Shown in pieces: positions 17,313-26,501 of a stretch of DNA of 64,000 bases; the stretch's first letter is position 1; every line of letters starts with the position of its first letter. Below the pieces are notes generated by a model. That model searched no databases, was not told the origin of the DNA, and saw only the letters and a program-made list of their open reading frames with translations. Both the position numbers and the translations under genes were made by a program. Origin of the DNA: CAZBSE01 sp964610385. Lineage in GTDB: Bacteria; Actinomycetota; Humimicrobiia; Humimicrobiales; Humimicrobiaceae. Location: contig CAZSXW010000002.1 of NCBI GenBank assembly GCA_964610385.1, forward strand, positions 62,001 through 126,000, given 5' to 3'.

Positions 17313-18746
17313 ATGAAAAGCAGATTTGGTCTTATAAAAAATAAAAGGTTATTGGTAATAGGTCTGGGAAAGACAGGGCTGTCTGTAATAAAAAATACTA
17401 TTGGTTTTACCTCTTATATAACAGGAATTGACAGTAACCCCTATTTGGATATTGAAGGTGCGCTCAATGAAAATAAATATATGAGGTACAGGAATCTAAA
17501 GATAATGCTGGGTGATGACGGATTCAGCGATGGGAAGATCATAGAAGGGGTGGACATGGTAGTGGTGAGCCCGGGTATTCCGCTAGATATATTACCGGTC
17601 AGACTCGCAGAAGAAAAAGCGATCCCTGTTTTAAGTGAATTGGAACTGGCATGGAATATGTTAAGCAGAGAAGAACAAAGAAATACTATTGCTGTAACAG
17701 GCACTAATGGTAAAACAACGGTAGTGACCCTTCTGGGTAGAATTTTTAAAGATTCTAAAAAAAAATGCATAATCTGTGGAAATATAGGGCTGCCTTTGAT
17801 TGATACCGTAGGCAGGGAAGAAAAAAGCAGCGAAATACAAGGGGATACGGTAAGGGTTATAGAAGTAAGCAGTTTTCAGCTGGAGAAAATATACAGTTTC
17901 AAGCCTTATATAAGCGTGATATTGAATGTTACCAGTGATCATATAGACAGACATAAATCTTTTGAAAATTATGGAAACCTGAAGATAAAGCTGCTGTCAA
18001 ATCAGGACAGCGGTGACTGGTCCGTCATCAATATAGATGACTGTTTTATAGAAGAAAAGATCCAGCATATTTCAAAAACACAAAAAAAGTTACCCAAATT
18101 TATAAGGTTCAGCCTTGAACCGGACCGCAAAGCAGAACTTTTTTATAAGGACAATAATGTTTACTACAGTATGGAAAATAAGAATGGAAAAATAAGTTTG
18201 AACAATATTTCTTTGAGGGGTAAACACAATATCTCAAATATTATGGCTTCGGCAGCACCGGCATTACTAATGGGTATAAGTGAAAAAAGTATAGAGAAAT
18301 CAGTAAGGGGTTTCAGGCCTCTGGAACACAGGATCGAGTATTTAGGTACGATAAAAAAGATAAGGTGCTTCAACGATTCAAAATCAACAAATCCGGATGC
18401 AACCATAGTGGCTGTCAGTGATTTTAGTAAAGAGATTACTTTAATCATGGGAGGTTTGGATAAGAATATGGATTTTTCCGGACTGGCAGCAGTACTTAAT
18501 AAAAAAGTCAAGAATCTGATTCTAATAGGGGAGGCCGCTTCCAGTATTTACAGCACCGTGGTCAAGAAAAAATATGATTACAGGATATATAAATGTGAGA
18601 CTCTTGAAGCAGCGGTCAAGAAGGGATTTGAGGTAGCTATACCCGGAGAAGTTTTAATGCTTTCTCCTGCCTGTGCAAGCATGGATATGTTTAAAGATTA
18701 CAAACAGCGGGGGAATAAATTCAAAAGTCTGGTATTTTCAGAATAA
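17313..18746 (+). CDS. murD: UDP-MurNAc-L-alanine:D-glutamate ligase
   Basis: Cytoplasmic Mur ligase adding D-glutamate to UDP-MurNAc-L-Ala. The 477 residues begin with the Rossmann-like substrate domain (LLVIGLGKTGLSVIK), then the ATP site VTGTNGKTTVVTLLG and the carboxy-terminal part FNDSKSTNPDATIVA and LSPACASMDMFKDYKQRG, both diagnostic for MurD. It lies three bases after mraY. Confidence 0.96.
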   Translation: MKSRFGLIKNKRLLVIGLGKTGLSVIKNTIGFTSYITGIDSNPYLDIEGALNENKYMRYRNLKIMLGDDGFSDGKIIEGVDMVVVSPGIPLDILPVRLAEEKAIPVLSELELAWNMLSREEQRNTIAVTGTNGKTTVVTLLGRIFKDSKKKCIICGNIGLPLIDTVGREEKSSEIQGDTVRVIEVSSFQLEKIYSFKPYISVILNVTSDHIDRHKSFENYGNLKIKLLSNQDSGDWSVINIDDCFIEEKIQHISKTQKKLPKFIRFSLEPDRKAELFYKDNNVYYSMENKNGKISLNNISLRGKHNISNIMASAAPALLMGISEKSIEKSVRGFRPLEHRIEYLGTIKKIRCFNDSKSTNPDATIVAVSDFSKEITLIMGGLDKNMDFSGLAAVLNKKVKNLILIGEAASSIYSTVVKKKYDYRIYKCETLEAAVKKGFEVAIPGEVLMLSPACASMDMFKDYKQRGNKFKSLVFSE

Positions 18747-18756
18747 ATAAGAGGTC

Positions 18757-19932
18757 ATGAGAAGAGGAATAAATATTAATAAATATGGTTTTATGAAAAT
18801 AGATGTAGAATACTACTCTTTATTTGTTTTAACTCTGGTACTTTCAATAATCGGTTTGATAATGATATCAAGTTCCTCTATTTCGGTAGGAGAAAAATAC
18901 TTCAATGACCCTTATTGGTTCATCAGAAGGCAGGTAATATGGTGGGTGATATCTTTTATATTTTTTATTATTGCCTCAAGAATAAATTATCGTTATTATC
19001 AGAAATTTTCTATTTATATAATGATCGTATTGGTTGGGCTTCTTGCACTGGTTCTCATCCCTGGTATAGGGGTTGAAATCGGTGGTTTTAGAAGAGCATT
19101 GAACTTAGGTTTTTTTAGTATCCAGCCTTCTGAATTTGCCAAGATAGCCCTGGTCATATTCTTTAGCGATAGTCTTGATAAGAGATATAAAGACGACAAA
19201 CGTATCAGGAATATAATTTTTCCTTCATTTTTAGTCTTGTGCCTGATCGCTATTTTAATATTCCTGGAGCCCGATATGAGTGCGATGGTGGTCATAGGAC
19301 TGGTGGCATTTATAATATTATTTGCAGGTGGGGTGAGATTCAAACATCTATTGGGTTTGGGATTTATTGGTGCTCTGGTAACTTTCGGCTACATGTTTTT
19401 GGAAGATTATCGAAGGGAAAGAATTTTTGAATTTATTGAAAGGATTATTGCTCTGTTCAACGGCAGCGAGGAGATAAGAGACGCAAGCTTTCAAGTATCG
19501 CAATCATTGATTGCTCTGGGTTCGGGAAATATAGTAGGATTGGGGCTGGGTAATAGCGTACAGAAATATTATTATCTTCCTGAAGCACATACCGATTTTA
19601 TTTTTGCCATTATTGGAGAAGAGCTTGGTCTGTTAGGAACAATACTGGTGGTGATCTTATTTGTTCTTTTTATGTTTTTCGGGATCAGAGTATGCTTCAA
19701 GACCAGGGACTATTTTGGCAAGGTAATGGCGGTAGGTCTTACCAGCATTATAGTAGTCCCGGCAATAATCAATATATTTGTGGTCGTCGGACTGGCTCCG
19801 GTCACTGGTCTTGCGCTTCCTTTTATAAGTTATGGAGGATCATCACTGCTGGTAAGTATGATAAGCGTGGGTATCCTGTTAAACATATCAAGACAGGGTA
19901 CTAAACTTAAAAAAGAAGACACTGAAGATTAA
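18757..19932 (+). CDS. ftsW: Septal peptidoglycan polymerase FtsW (SEDS family)
   Basis: Polytopic glycosyltransferase of the SEDS family that polymerises lipid II at the septum with its partner FtsI. The 391 residues have about ten membrane segments. Recognisable stretches are QPSEFAKIALVIFFSD, FLEPDMSAMVVI and the carboxy-terminal PFISYGGSSLLVSMISVGILLN split over the last two helices. Position between murD and murG supports FtsW rather than RodA. Confidence 0.94.
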   Translation: MRRGININKYGFMKIDVEYYSLFVLTLVLSIIGLIMISSSSISVGEKYFNDPYWFIRRQVIWWVISFIFFIIASRINYRYYQKFSIYIMIVLVGLLALVLIPGIGVEIGGFRRALNLGFFSIQPSEFAKIALVIFFSDSLDKRYKDDKRIRNIIFPSFLVLCLIAILIFLEPDMSAMVVIGLVAFIILFAGGVRFKHLLGLGFIGALVTFGYMFLEDYRRERIFEFIERIIALFNGSEEIRDASFQVSQSLIALGSGNIVGLGLGNSVQKYYYLPEAHTDFIFAIIGEELGLLGTILVVILFVLFMFFGIRVCFKTRDYFGKVMAVGLTSIIVVPAIINIFVVVGLAPVTGLALPFISYGGSSLLVSMISVGILLNISRQGTKLKKEDTED

Positions 19933-19968
19933 AAATCGGTATCCAGAGAATATAGTTATTTATATTGG

Positions 19969-21114
19969 ATGGACATTATTCAGATGAAGAAAAGAATTTT
20001 AATATGCGGCGGAGGTACCGGAGGACATCTATATCCCGCTCTAGCCATAATAGAATATATTAAAGATAACTATCCTTCATGCAAAATTCTTCTTATTGGA
20101 ACTGAAAGAGGACTGGAAAGAGAATCAATATCAAAATTCAACATAGATTATAGAACAGTAAAATCCTGCGGGCTGGTTTTAAGAGGCAGCGTATTCATAA
20201 AAATTTTTAATACAGTTAAATTTCTCTTTCTTTTTATATCGGGTTTTTTCCAATCAATTAAGATAGTGCTGGAGTTTAAACCTGATATAATACTGGGTAT
20301 GGGTGGTTATATTTGCGGTCCTGTTCTTTCAGCCGGTATTGCTACCGGTAAGAAAATTGCGTTGCATGAGCAGAACTATATTCCCGGAAGATTGAATAGT
20401 CTTTTTTCGAGGTTTGCAGGGTATATTTTTACTAGTTTCAGGGATACTGATAAGTATCTTAAAGTAAACAAGAGTAAAGTAATATTTACCGGAAATCCAT
20501 TAAGAAAAGCAATAAGGAGATTAAAAGAGACCAATCCGAATTTCAGAAAGTGGGGCCTGGAAGAAGGAAGATTTACCATAACTGCCTTCGGCGGCAGTCT
20601 GGGTGCTGAAAAGATAAACGATGTGGTTTTTGATCTGTATTACTATTTTAAACAAAGCAGCAGGATTCAGATCCTTCTTATCTGCGGCAGACGCTTCTAT
20701 GATAAGCTTATAAGAGAAAAAAGGAGTATTCTTAAAGACGAAGGTAAATTGATTTTTAAGATTTTTCCATATATAAAAGAAATACATGAAATATACAGGA
20801 TTTCAGATATCATAATATCGAGGGCAGGGGCAAATACAATATCGGAAATAAAAGAGGTAGATATACCTTCCATACTTATACCCTACCCGGGTGCGGTCGC
20901 AGATCACCAGCTTTATAACGCAAATTTTTTAGCCAGCAGGGGAAAGGCAGTCCTGATAAAAGACTATGATCTGAATAAAAAGAAAATGTTTGAGGTCGTA
21001 AACTCTTTTTTGGTTGATAACGGTAAAAAATACAAAGAGATGAAAAAACGTAAAATAAGGGATAAAGGAGTCGACAGCCTGAAAATCATTGTTTCAAAAT
21101 TGATGGAGAATTAA
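19969..21114 (+). CDS. murG: UDP-GlcNAc:lipid I N-acetylglucosaminyltransferase
   Basis: Peripheral membrane glycosyltransferase (GT28) that converts lipid I to lipid II. The protein has the amino-terminal GGGTGGHLYPALAI loop, MGGYICGPVL, HEQNYIPGRLN, the GGSLGAEKIND loop of the second domain and SRAGANTISEI. Length from the first ATG is 381 residues; a second ATG 15 bases downstream starts directly before the conserved KKRILICGGG and may be the true start. It is followed one base later by murC. Confidence 0.96.
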   Translation: MDIIQMKKRILICGGGTGGHLYPALAIIEYIKDNYPSCKILLIGTERGLERESISKFNIDYRTVKSCGLVLRGSVFIKIFNTVKFLFLFISGFFQSIKIVLEFKPDIILGMGGYICGPVLSAGIATGKKIALHEQNYIPGRLNSLFSRFAGYIFTSFRDTDKYLKVNKSKVIFTGNPLRKAIRRLKETNPNFRKWGLEEGRFTITAFGGSLGAEKINDVVFDLYYYFKQSSRIQILLICGRRFYDKLIREKRSILKDEGKLIFKIFPYIKEIHEIYRISDIIISRAGANTISEIKEVDIPSILIPYPGAVADHQLYNANFLASRGKAVLIKDYDLNKKKMFEVVNSFLVDNGKKYKEMKKRKIRDKGVDSLKIIVSKLMEN

Positions 21115-21115
21115 A

Positions 21116-22507
21116 TTGAAAAATAGTCATCATTATCTAAAAAAAATGAAGAAGTGTTTTTTAGTGGGAATAGGCGGAGCAGGGATGAGCGCTATAGCCA
21201 GGGTGCTTCACGGCATGGGACTGGCTGTATCAGGATCTGATATGAAGGAATCCCGCTATACCAGTGCTTTAAGAAATGAGGGTATTAAAATTCATATAGG
21301 TCACAGTAAAGAAAATATCAAAGACTCAGATGTGGTCATATATTCTACTGCAATACCCGAAAATAATCTGGAAATAAAAGCTGCCAGGGAGAGAAAGACC
21401 CCATTGTTCAGCCGTTCTGATATACTGGCCTGGATCCTGAACAGCAGAAAAGCAATAGCCATTTCAGGAACTCATGGAAAGACTACCACTACTTCTATGA
21501 TCTCATTGATCTTTAGGGGCCTGGGGCTGGATCCAATTATAATGGTGGGTGGAGAATTAAATGAGCTGGGATCGAATGCCAGGTTTGGGAAGGGAGATTA
21601 TGTCATAGCAGAAGCATGTGAAAGCGACGGTTCCTTTTTGAAATATAAGCCTTCTGTAAGTGTGGTTACGAATATTGAAGAGGACCATTTCGACTTCTAT
21701 AAAAATCTTGAAGAGATAGAACGGAATTTTGTCAGGTTTATTGAAAATACAAGACCTGGAGGTCTGGTGATATTGAACGGTGATGAGATAAATATAAACG
21801 ATATGTTGAGGACTGACAATAAAAGAATAATATATTACGGTATCAGCAGTAAAAATCATGTTTATGCCGAGAATATAAAATTTTCTAATTTCACTTCATC
21901 ATATGACCTGGTTATCCGTGGTGAACAGAAGCTTAGGAAAATAAAAGTCAAGTTAAATGTTCCCGGGATCCATAATATAAAAAACAGTCTGGCCTCTTTT
22001 GCGGTGTGTTACGGCATGAACATGAACCTACAAAAAGCTGTGGATGTATTAAAAGTTTTTACCGGGGTTAAAAGGAGATTTGAAAAAAGAGGAGAGAAGA
22101 AAGGTGCAGTAATATTTGACGATTATGCCCATCATCCTTCGGAAGTTAAAGCAACACTTGAAGCAGCAGCGGAAAAAAAGAACAGAAGAATAATTACTGT
22201 TTTTCAGCCGCATAGATATTCGAGATTAGCCCATTTGAAGAATAAATTTAACAACTGCTTTAATGCAAGTGATCTACTGATTGTCACTGACGTTTACAGC
22301 TCGGGTGAACAGCCTATACCCGGCGTTACCGGCAAGATCCTGGTGGATAATCTAATAGACAGTGGTTTTAAGAATAAAATAGTCTATATTCCAAAGCTTC
22401 AGGATGTAGCCGAATATCTTGAGCTTAATATGAAGCAAAATGACATGATTCTGTTAATGGGTGCCGGTGATATAACAAGGGTCACTGAAGAGATTTTAAG
22501 ATCTTAA
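21116..22507 (+). CDS. murC: UDP-MurNAc:L-alanine ligase
   Basis: First Mur ligase, adding L-alanine to UDP-MurNAc. The 463-residue protein has the Rossmann-type opening FLVGIGGAGMSAIARVL, the P-loop SGTHGKTTTTSMI, EACESDGSFLKY, DDYAHHPSEVKATL and FQPHRYSRL, all typical for MurC. The start is a TTG placed one base after the murG stop; the family motif begins only 14 residues in, so upstream alternatives are excluded by murG. Confidence 0.96.
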   Translation: MKNSHHYLKKMKKCFLVGIGGAGMSAIARVLHGMGLAVSGSDMKESRYTSALRNEGIKIHIGHSKENIKDSDVVIYSTAIPENNLEIKAARERKTPLFSRSDILAWILNSRKAIAISGTHGKTTTTSMISLIFRGLGLDPIIMVGGELNELGSNARFGKGDYVIAEACESDGSFLKYKPSVSVVTNIEEDHFDFYKNLEEIERNFVRFIENTRPGGLVILNGDEININDMLRTDNKRIIYYGISSKNHVYAENIKFSNFTSSYDLVIRGEQKLRKIKVKLNVPGIHNIKNSLASFAVCYGMNMNLQKAVDVLKVFTGVKRRFEKRGEKKGAVIFDDYAHHPSEVKATLEAAAEKKNRRIITVFQPHRYSRLAHLKNKFNNCFNASDLLIVTDVYSSGEQPIPGVTGKILVDNLIDSGFKNKIVYIPKLQDVAEYLELNMKQNDMILLMGAGDITRVTEEILRS

Positions 22508-22514
22508 AATCGGG

Positions 22515-23480
22515 ATGAAGGCAGTTTTTATGGTGAGATCAAACAGAGAGAGAATAAAACAGTTAATAAAAAGTATAGAATCGGATAATATTGTATTTGA
22601 TAAGGATGCTGCAGAGCTGACTTCCATAAAGGTGGGAGGGAAGGTCTTTTGTTATTTTGTAGCAAACGACAAAGAAGGTCTAAAAAACATAGTCAGGTTC
22701 TGTAATGATAATAGTATTGATTATATGATTATCGGCGACGGGACCAATATCTTATTCAATGATGGATACGTTGATCTTGTATTGATAAAACTGGGCAGGG
22801 ATTTCAAGTATATTGATTTTTCCCATAAGGACGGGATTTCTGTAGGAGCTGCTTACAGACTTTTTAGAATGATTGTTTCGGCTGCGGATAGAGGATATGA
22901 CTATTCCGAGCTTTCAGGTATACCTGGAACGATAGGTGGAGCTGTAGTAGGCAACAGCGGAACTAAAGATAAGGGTATCTGCGATTTTATAGAAAAGATA
23001 ACGTACCTGTCAGATGAAAGTGGGGATATAAAGGAAAAGGACAGGGTGTTAAAAAAAGGTGATTTTGACTACAGGAATTTTTATCTTCATGATATTTTGA
23101 TTTTGACCGGAGTTGTATTTAAAAAACGGCAGTCAGAGAGAGATGAAATTTTCAGGAAAATCAGAAGCAGGGTAAAAGAAAGAAAGTCGTTTCAACCGGT
23201 GAATACCAGAAACTCCGGCTGTTTTTTCAAGAACTCCAGGGAGATATCTGAATCCTCGGGCAGTTTGATTGATAATTGTAGAATGAAGGGTTTTATCTAT
23301 GGCGGTGCCAGGGTCTCTCAAAAACATGCAAATTTTATCGAAAATTTCAATAATGCCAGTTCGGAGGATATATTTGTCCTTTCAAATATAATAAAAGACA
23401 AGGTGATGGAAAAGTTTAAAGTAGAACTTGAATATGAAGTAAAAACCATAGGATTTCAGCATGTTAGATATATCAAATAG
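22515..23480 (+). CDS. murB: UDP-N-acetylenolpyruvoylglucosamine reductase
   Basis: FAD-dependent enzyme reducing the enolpyruvyl group to give UDP-MurNAc. The 321 residues show LTSIKVGGKVFCYF, IGDGTNILFNDG, the flavin-binding ELSGIPGTIGGAVVGNSG and the later RNSGCFFKN (catalytic serine region in type II enzymes shows GSFFKNP-like sequence; here cysteine occupies that place). This is the shorter type IIb-like layout. Overlaps ddl by 20 bases. Confidence 0.94.
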   Translation: MKAVFMVRSNRERIKQLIKSIESDNIVFDKDAAELTSIKVGGKVFCYFVANDKEGLKNIVRFCNDNSIDYMIIGDGTNILFNDGYVDLVLIKLGRDFKYIDFSHKDGISVGAAYRLFRMIVSAADRGYDYSELSGIPGTIGGAVVGNSGTKDKGICDFIEKITYLSDESGDIKEKDRVLKKGDFDYRNFYLHDILILTGVVFKKRQSERDEIFRKIRSRVKERKSFQPVNTRNSGCFFKNSREISESSGSLIDNCRMKGFIYGGARVSQKHANFIENFNNASSEDIFVLSNIIKDKVMEKFKVELEYEVKTIGFQHVRYIK

Positions 23481-24438
23481 ATTTAAAAATATCAGAATAA
23501 GGGAAAAGAAAAATTCACTAAAAATAGGCGTGATTTCCGGAGGTATTTCTTCCGAGAGAGAAATATCTCTCATAACGGGTAAAAATATTTATCAATCATT
23601 ATTGAAGTCGGGTTATGATACGGTATTCATTGACCTGAAGGATGATTTTTACTCTAAGTTAAGAGAGATAGATTTAGCATTTCTGGCAGTTCATGGAAGA
23701 TATGGCGAAGATGGTACTGTACAGGGGCTTTTGGAATTGATGAAAATCCCCTATACGGGATCAGGTGTACTGGCAAGTGCCATTGCTATCAATAAAATAA
23801 TATCAAAGAAGATTCTAATCTATGAAAATATTCCTACACCTGAGTATATCGAATTGGATTTTATAGGAAGTGAAGGATTGAATAAGATAGTTTCTGTCAT
23901 CGAGAAAAAATTTGATTATCCCATTGTAGTAAAGCCCAATAGTGAAGGCTCTACTATAGGAGTAAATATAGTCCAGAAAAAAGATCAGCTTAGAAATGCT
24001 GTGGAGGAAGCAATAAGATATGACTATAAAATCCTGGTGGAAGAATATATAAAAGGAAGGGAATTAACAGTCAGTATCATCGGCCGTGAGCCGGTGGCTC
24101 TTCCCATAATTGAGATAAAGCCAAAAAGCGGCTTTTATGACTATAAATCTAAATATACTAAAAATATGACCCAGTATATAGTTCCGGCCGAACTTGATAA
24201 AAAAATTGCAGGTAGGATTTCAGAAATGGCATTGAGGTGCCACAAGGTACTGGGATGTAATGGAATTTCAAGAGTAGATTTTATGCTGGATGGTAATGGT
24301 AATGCATATGTTTTTGAGCTAAACACAATGCCTGGTATGACTGCTACAAGCCTTGTTCCAAAAGCGGCTAAAGTGGCGGGAATTGATTTTGCCCTGTTGG
24401 TGGAGATAATACTGGATTCGGCAAGTTTAAAAATATAA
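23461..24438 (+). CDS. ddl: D-alanine-D-alanine ligase
   Basis: ATP-grasp enzyme making the D-Ala-D-Ala dipeptide used by MurF. The 325 residues include VISGGISSEREISLITG, FLAVHGRYGEDGTVQGLLE, IPYTGSGVLASAIAINK, VVKPNSEGSTIGV and DFMLDGNGNAYVFELNTMPGMT (split here as DFML..., then FELNTMPGMT). The reading frame begins 20 bases before the murB stop. Within the dcw cluster ddl commonly precedes ftsQ, as here. Confidence 0.95.
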   Translation: MLDISNRFKNIRIREKKNSLKIGVISGGISSEREISLITGKNIYQSLLKSGYDTVFIDLKDDFYSKLREIDLAFLAVHGRYGEDGTVQGLLELMKIPYTGSGVLASAIAINKIISKKILIYENIPTPEYIELDFIGSEGLNKIVSVIEKKFDYPIVVKPNSEGSTIGVNIVQKKDQLRNAVEEAIRYDYKILVEEYIKGRELTVSIIGREPVALPIIEIKPKSGFYDYKSKYTKNMTQYIVPAELDKKIAGRISEMALRCHKVLGCNGISRVDFMLDGNGNAYVFELNTMPGMTATSLVPKAAKVAGIDFALLVEIILDSASLKI

Positions 24439-24452
24439 TTTCAGGTGGCGAA

Positions 24453-25226
24453 ATTAAAAAGAATAGAGATATTATCTTAGCAAGGAAAAGAAAGGTCTTT
24501 AAAAGGAGGTTTTGGAATTTTTTAAAGTTTTTGCTGATTTCCATATTTTTTGTAGCGGTAGTATGGGGTTTGAATTATTTTTATCACAGTGATTATTTTA
24601 AGGTTAAAAATATAGATGTTCAGGATAACGAGCATTATAAAGATGAGGAAGTGACAGCTTTAATACCGGAAGTAATAGGGACTAATTTATTTGATATAAA
24701 TAAGAAAATAGTAGAGGACACTATAGCGGAAGAATTGGACTGGGTCAAAGATGCAGAGCTCAGTAAGATTTTTCCCGATAGATTAGTAATAAAATTAGTT
24801 GAGAGAAAACCTGATCTTATAATTTTCTACAAAGATGAGTATTTCTTGATGGACGATGAGGGAGTGATCCTTGATAAAATCGAGATTGGAAATCTGGATG
24901 TTTTTGGAGATTTAATTCTGGTAAAAAATGCAGTAAGCTATAGAATAAATATAGGAGAAAAAATTGCAAAAAAAAATGTGTTGAGCTGTGCGGATATATA
25001 CAAAGCAATGGACAGCCAGATGAGAAGCATGATAAAAGAAGCAAGGATCGAAGACGATGTCTCAGGTGATATAGTATTTGAAACCTATGACGGCAGGGAA
25101 ATTATTTTCGGCAGTGGCAATGAGGTAATAAAAAAAATCGAAATATTGAAGCAGCTGTTAAAAGAAGAAACGGATTATACTATAATAGATTTGAGGAGCT
25201 GGGAAAACCCGGTAGTGAAACAGTAA
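24453..25226 (+). CDS. ftsQ: Cell division protein FtsQ (DivIB), start codon abnormal
   Basis: Bitopic divisome protein: short basic cytoplasmic tail, one membrane helix (LLISIFFVAVVWGLNYF), a POTRA domain (FKVKNIDVQDNEHYKDEEV, GTNLFDINK) and a beta domain. The helix and the basic KRKVFKRRFWNF tail are encoded in an open frame that extends upstream of the first TTG (24531), which lies inside the helix and is an implausible start. No ATG, GTG or TTG occurs in this frame back to the stop at 24384. The best candidate is ATT at 24453, four bases after AGGTGG. The alternative is a lost base in the AAAAA run near 24456-24460, which would restore a GTG start at 24445. Confidence 0.85.
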   Translation: MKKNRDIILARKRKVFKRRFWNFLKFLLISIFFVAVVWGLNYFYHSDYFKVKNIDVQDNEHYKDEEVTALIPEVIGTNLFDINKKIVEDTIAEELDWVKDAELSKIFPDRLVIKLVERKPDLIIFYKDEYFLMDDEGVILDKIEIGNLDVFGDLILVKNAVSYRINIGEKIAKKNVLSCADIYKAMDSQMRSMIKEARIEDDVSGDIVFETYDGREIIFGSGNEVIKKIEILKQLLKEETDYTIIDLRSWENPVVKQ

Positions 25227-25229
25227 ATA

Positions 25230-26501
25230 ATGGAGGTTTGGTTGGCATCAAACGATGACTGCCTGGTCGGTATTGATATAGGTACCACAAAGGTCACAAC
25301 ATTAATCGGAAGGGTAAATAAGAAGAATATATTAGAGATAGAAGGTTATGGTGTTTCCGGGTGTAAAGGGATAAAAAAAGGTCTTATCATAGATATAAAT
25401 GAAGCTACTAAATCAATACTTAAATCAGTGGAACTTGCTGAAAAGTCCACCAAGATGTTTGTAGATAAAGCCTATATAGGTGTTACTGGAAAACATATTT
25501 CTTTTGTCAGTAATTGGAGTGAAATAGACATCGGCTCTCCCGATAATATAATAAGGAAGACGGATGTAAATAAACTTATTTCCCAGGCCAATAAAATAAG
25601 TATATTATCAGAATATGAGATCATTCACACACTGATAAAACAATTTGTCATTGATGGAGAAAAGGGGATAATCGATCCCATAGGTCTTTCGGCTGATAAG
25701 TTATCGGTCGAGCTTCTTGCTGTTTACGGGACAGCTTCTTTGATAAATAATGTAGTCAACAGCGTAAAAGAAGCTAAAATAGAGATAGAAGATATAATTG
25801 TAGAGGCCCTGGCTTCAAGTGAAGCAGTACTTACACCGGAGGAGAAGGAAAGCGGAGTCATACTTCTCGATGTTGGGGGAGGTACTACGGATGTTGCTAT
25901 ATACAAGAATAAAAAAATGGTATTTACCTATTGTCTTCCGGTGGGTGGAAATCTGATAACCAATGATATTTCTGTCGGCCTGAATGTGACTTTTGCCAAA
26001 GCGGAAGAAATTAAAAAGAAATTTGCGAATGTTGACTATAATTTTTATGAAACTTTGAATAAAATGAATATAGGTGATATTAAAATCGATAGTAATAAAA
26101 CAACTTTAAACATACGCTTGTATAATATAGTAAATTGCAGGGTAAAAGAGCTGCTTAGTCTTGTTAAAGAAAAGATTGAAAGTTATAGCCTTGTACATGA
26201 AGTGCCATGCGGACTGGTAATAACAGGCGGTACATCGATGCTGAAGGGTATAGCTGCACTGGCAAATTCGGTTTTTGGCTTACCGGTAAGGCTGGGGTAT
26301 CCTAATGATGTTGAAGGGCCTTCGGAGGTGATTACCAATCCCATTTATTCTACAGGTGTAGGTTTGTTAAAATATGCTTTCCAACTGGAAAATTATGCAG
26401 ATATAAGTCAGATGGGAGAAAAGAGAGATCAGCATGCAGGTTTTATAAGTAAATTTAGAGAATTTATTTTAAAAATTTTAAAAAGTGAAGGTAGGGGATG
26501 A
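25230..26501 (+). CDS. ftsA: Cell division protein FtsA
   Basis: Actin-like protein that tethers FtsZ filaments to the membrane. The 423 residues show the ATPase phosphate loop VGIDIGTTKVTTLIG, the 1C-type SHS2 domain, and VILLDVGGGTTDVAIYK, then GLVITGGTSMLKGIAALA. The tail EFILKILKSEG could be the amphipathic membrane-targeting helix. The ATG at 25230 overlaps a GGAGGT that is ideally placed for a TTG at 25242, so the true start may be four codons later. The stop overlaps the ftsZ start (ATGA). Confidence 0.95.
   Translation: MEVWLASNDDCLVGIDIGTTKVTTLIGRVNKKNILEIEGYGVSGCKGIKKGLIIDINEATKSILKSVELAEKSTKMFVDKAYIGVTGKHISFVSNWSEIDIGSPDNIIRKTDVNKLISQANKISILSEYEIIHTLIKQFVIDGEKGIIDPIGLSADKLSVELLAVYGTASLINNVVNSVKEAKIEIEDIIVEALASSEAVLTPEEKESGVILLDVGGGTTDVAIYKNKKMVFTYCLPVGGNLITNDISVGLNVTFAKAEEIKKKFANVDYNFYETLNKMNIGDIKIDSNKTTLNIRLYNIVNCRVKELLSLVKEKIESYSLVHEVPCGLVITGGTSMLKGIAALANSVFGLPVRLGYPNDVEGPSEVITNPIYSTGVGLLKYAFQLENYADISQMGEKRDQHAGFISKFREFILKILKSEGRG

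Noticed and set aside
24501..24514. AAAAGGAGGT followed by TTG inside ftsQ as a start site
   Set aside because: The nearby TTG (24512) is in another frame, and the sequence encodes the expected basic residues of the FtsQ tail, so the match is coincidental.
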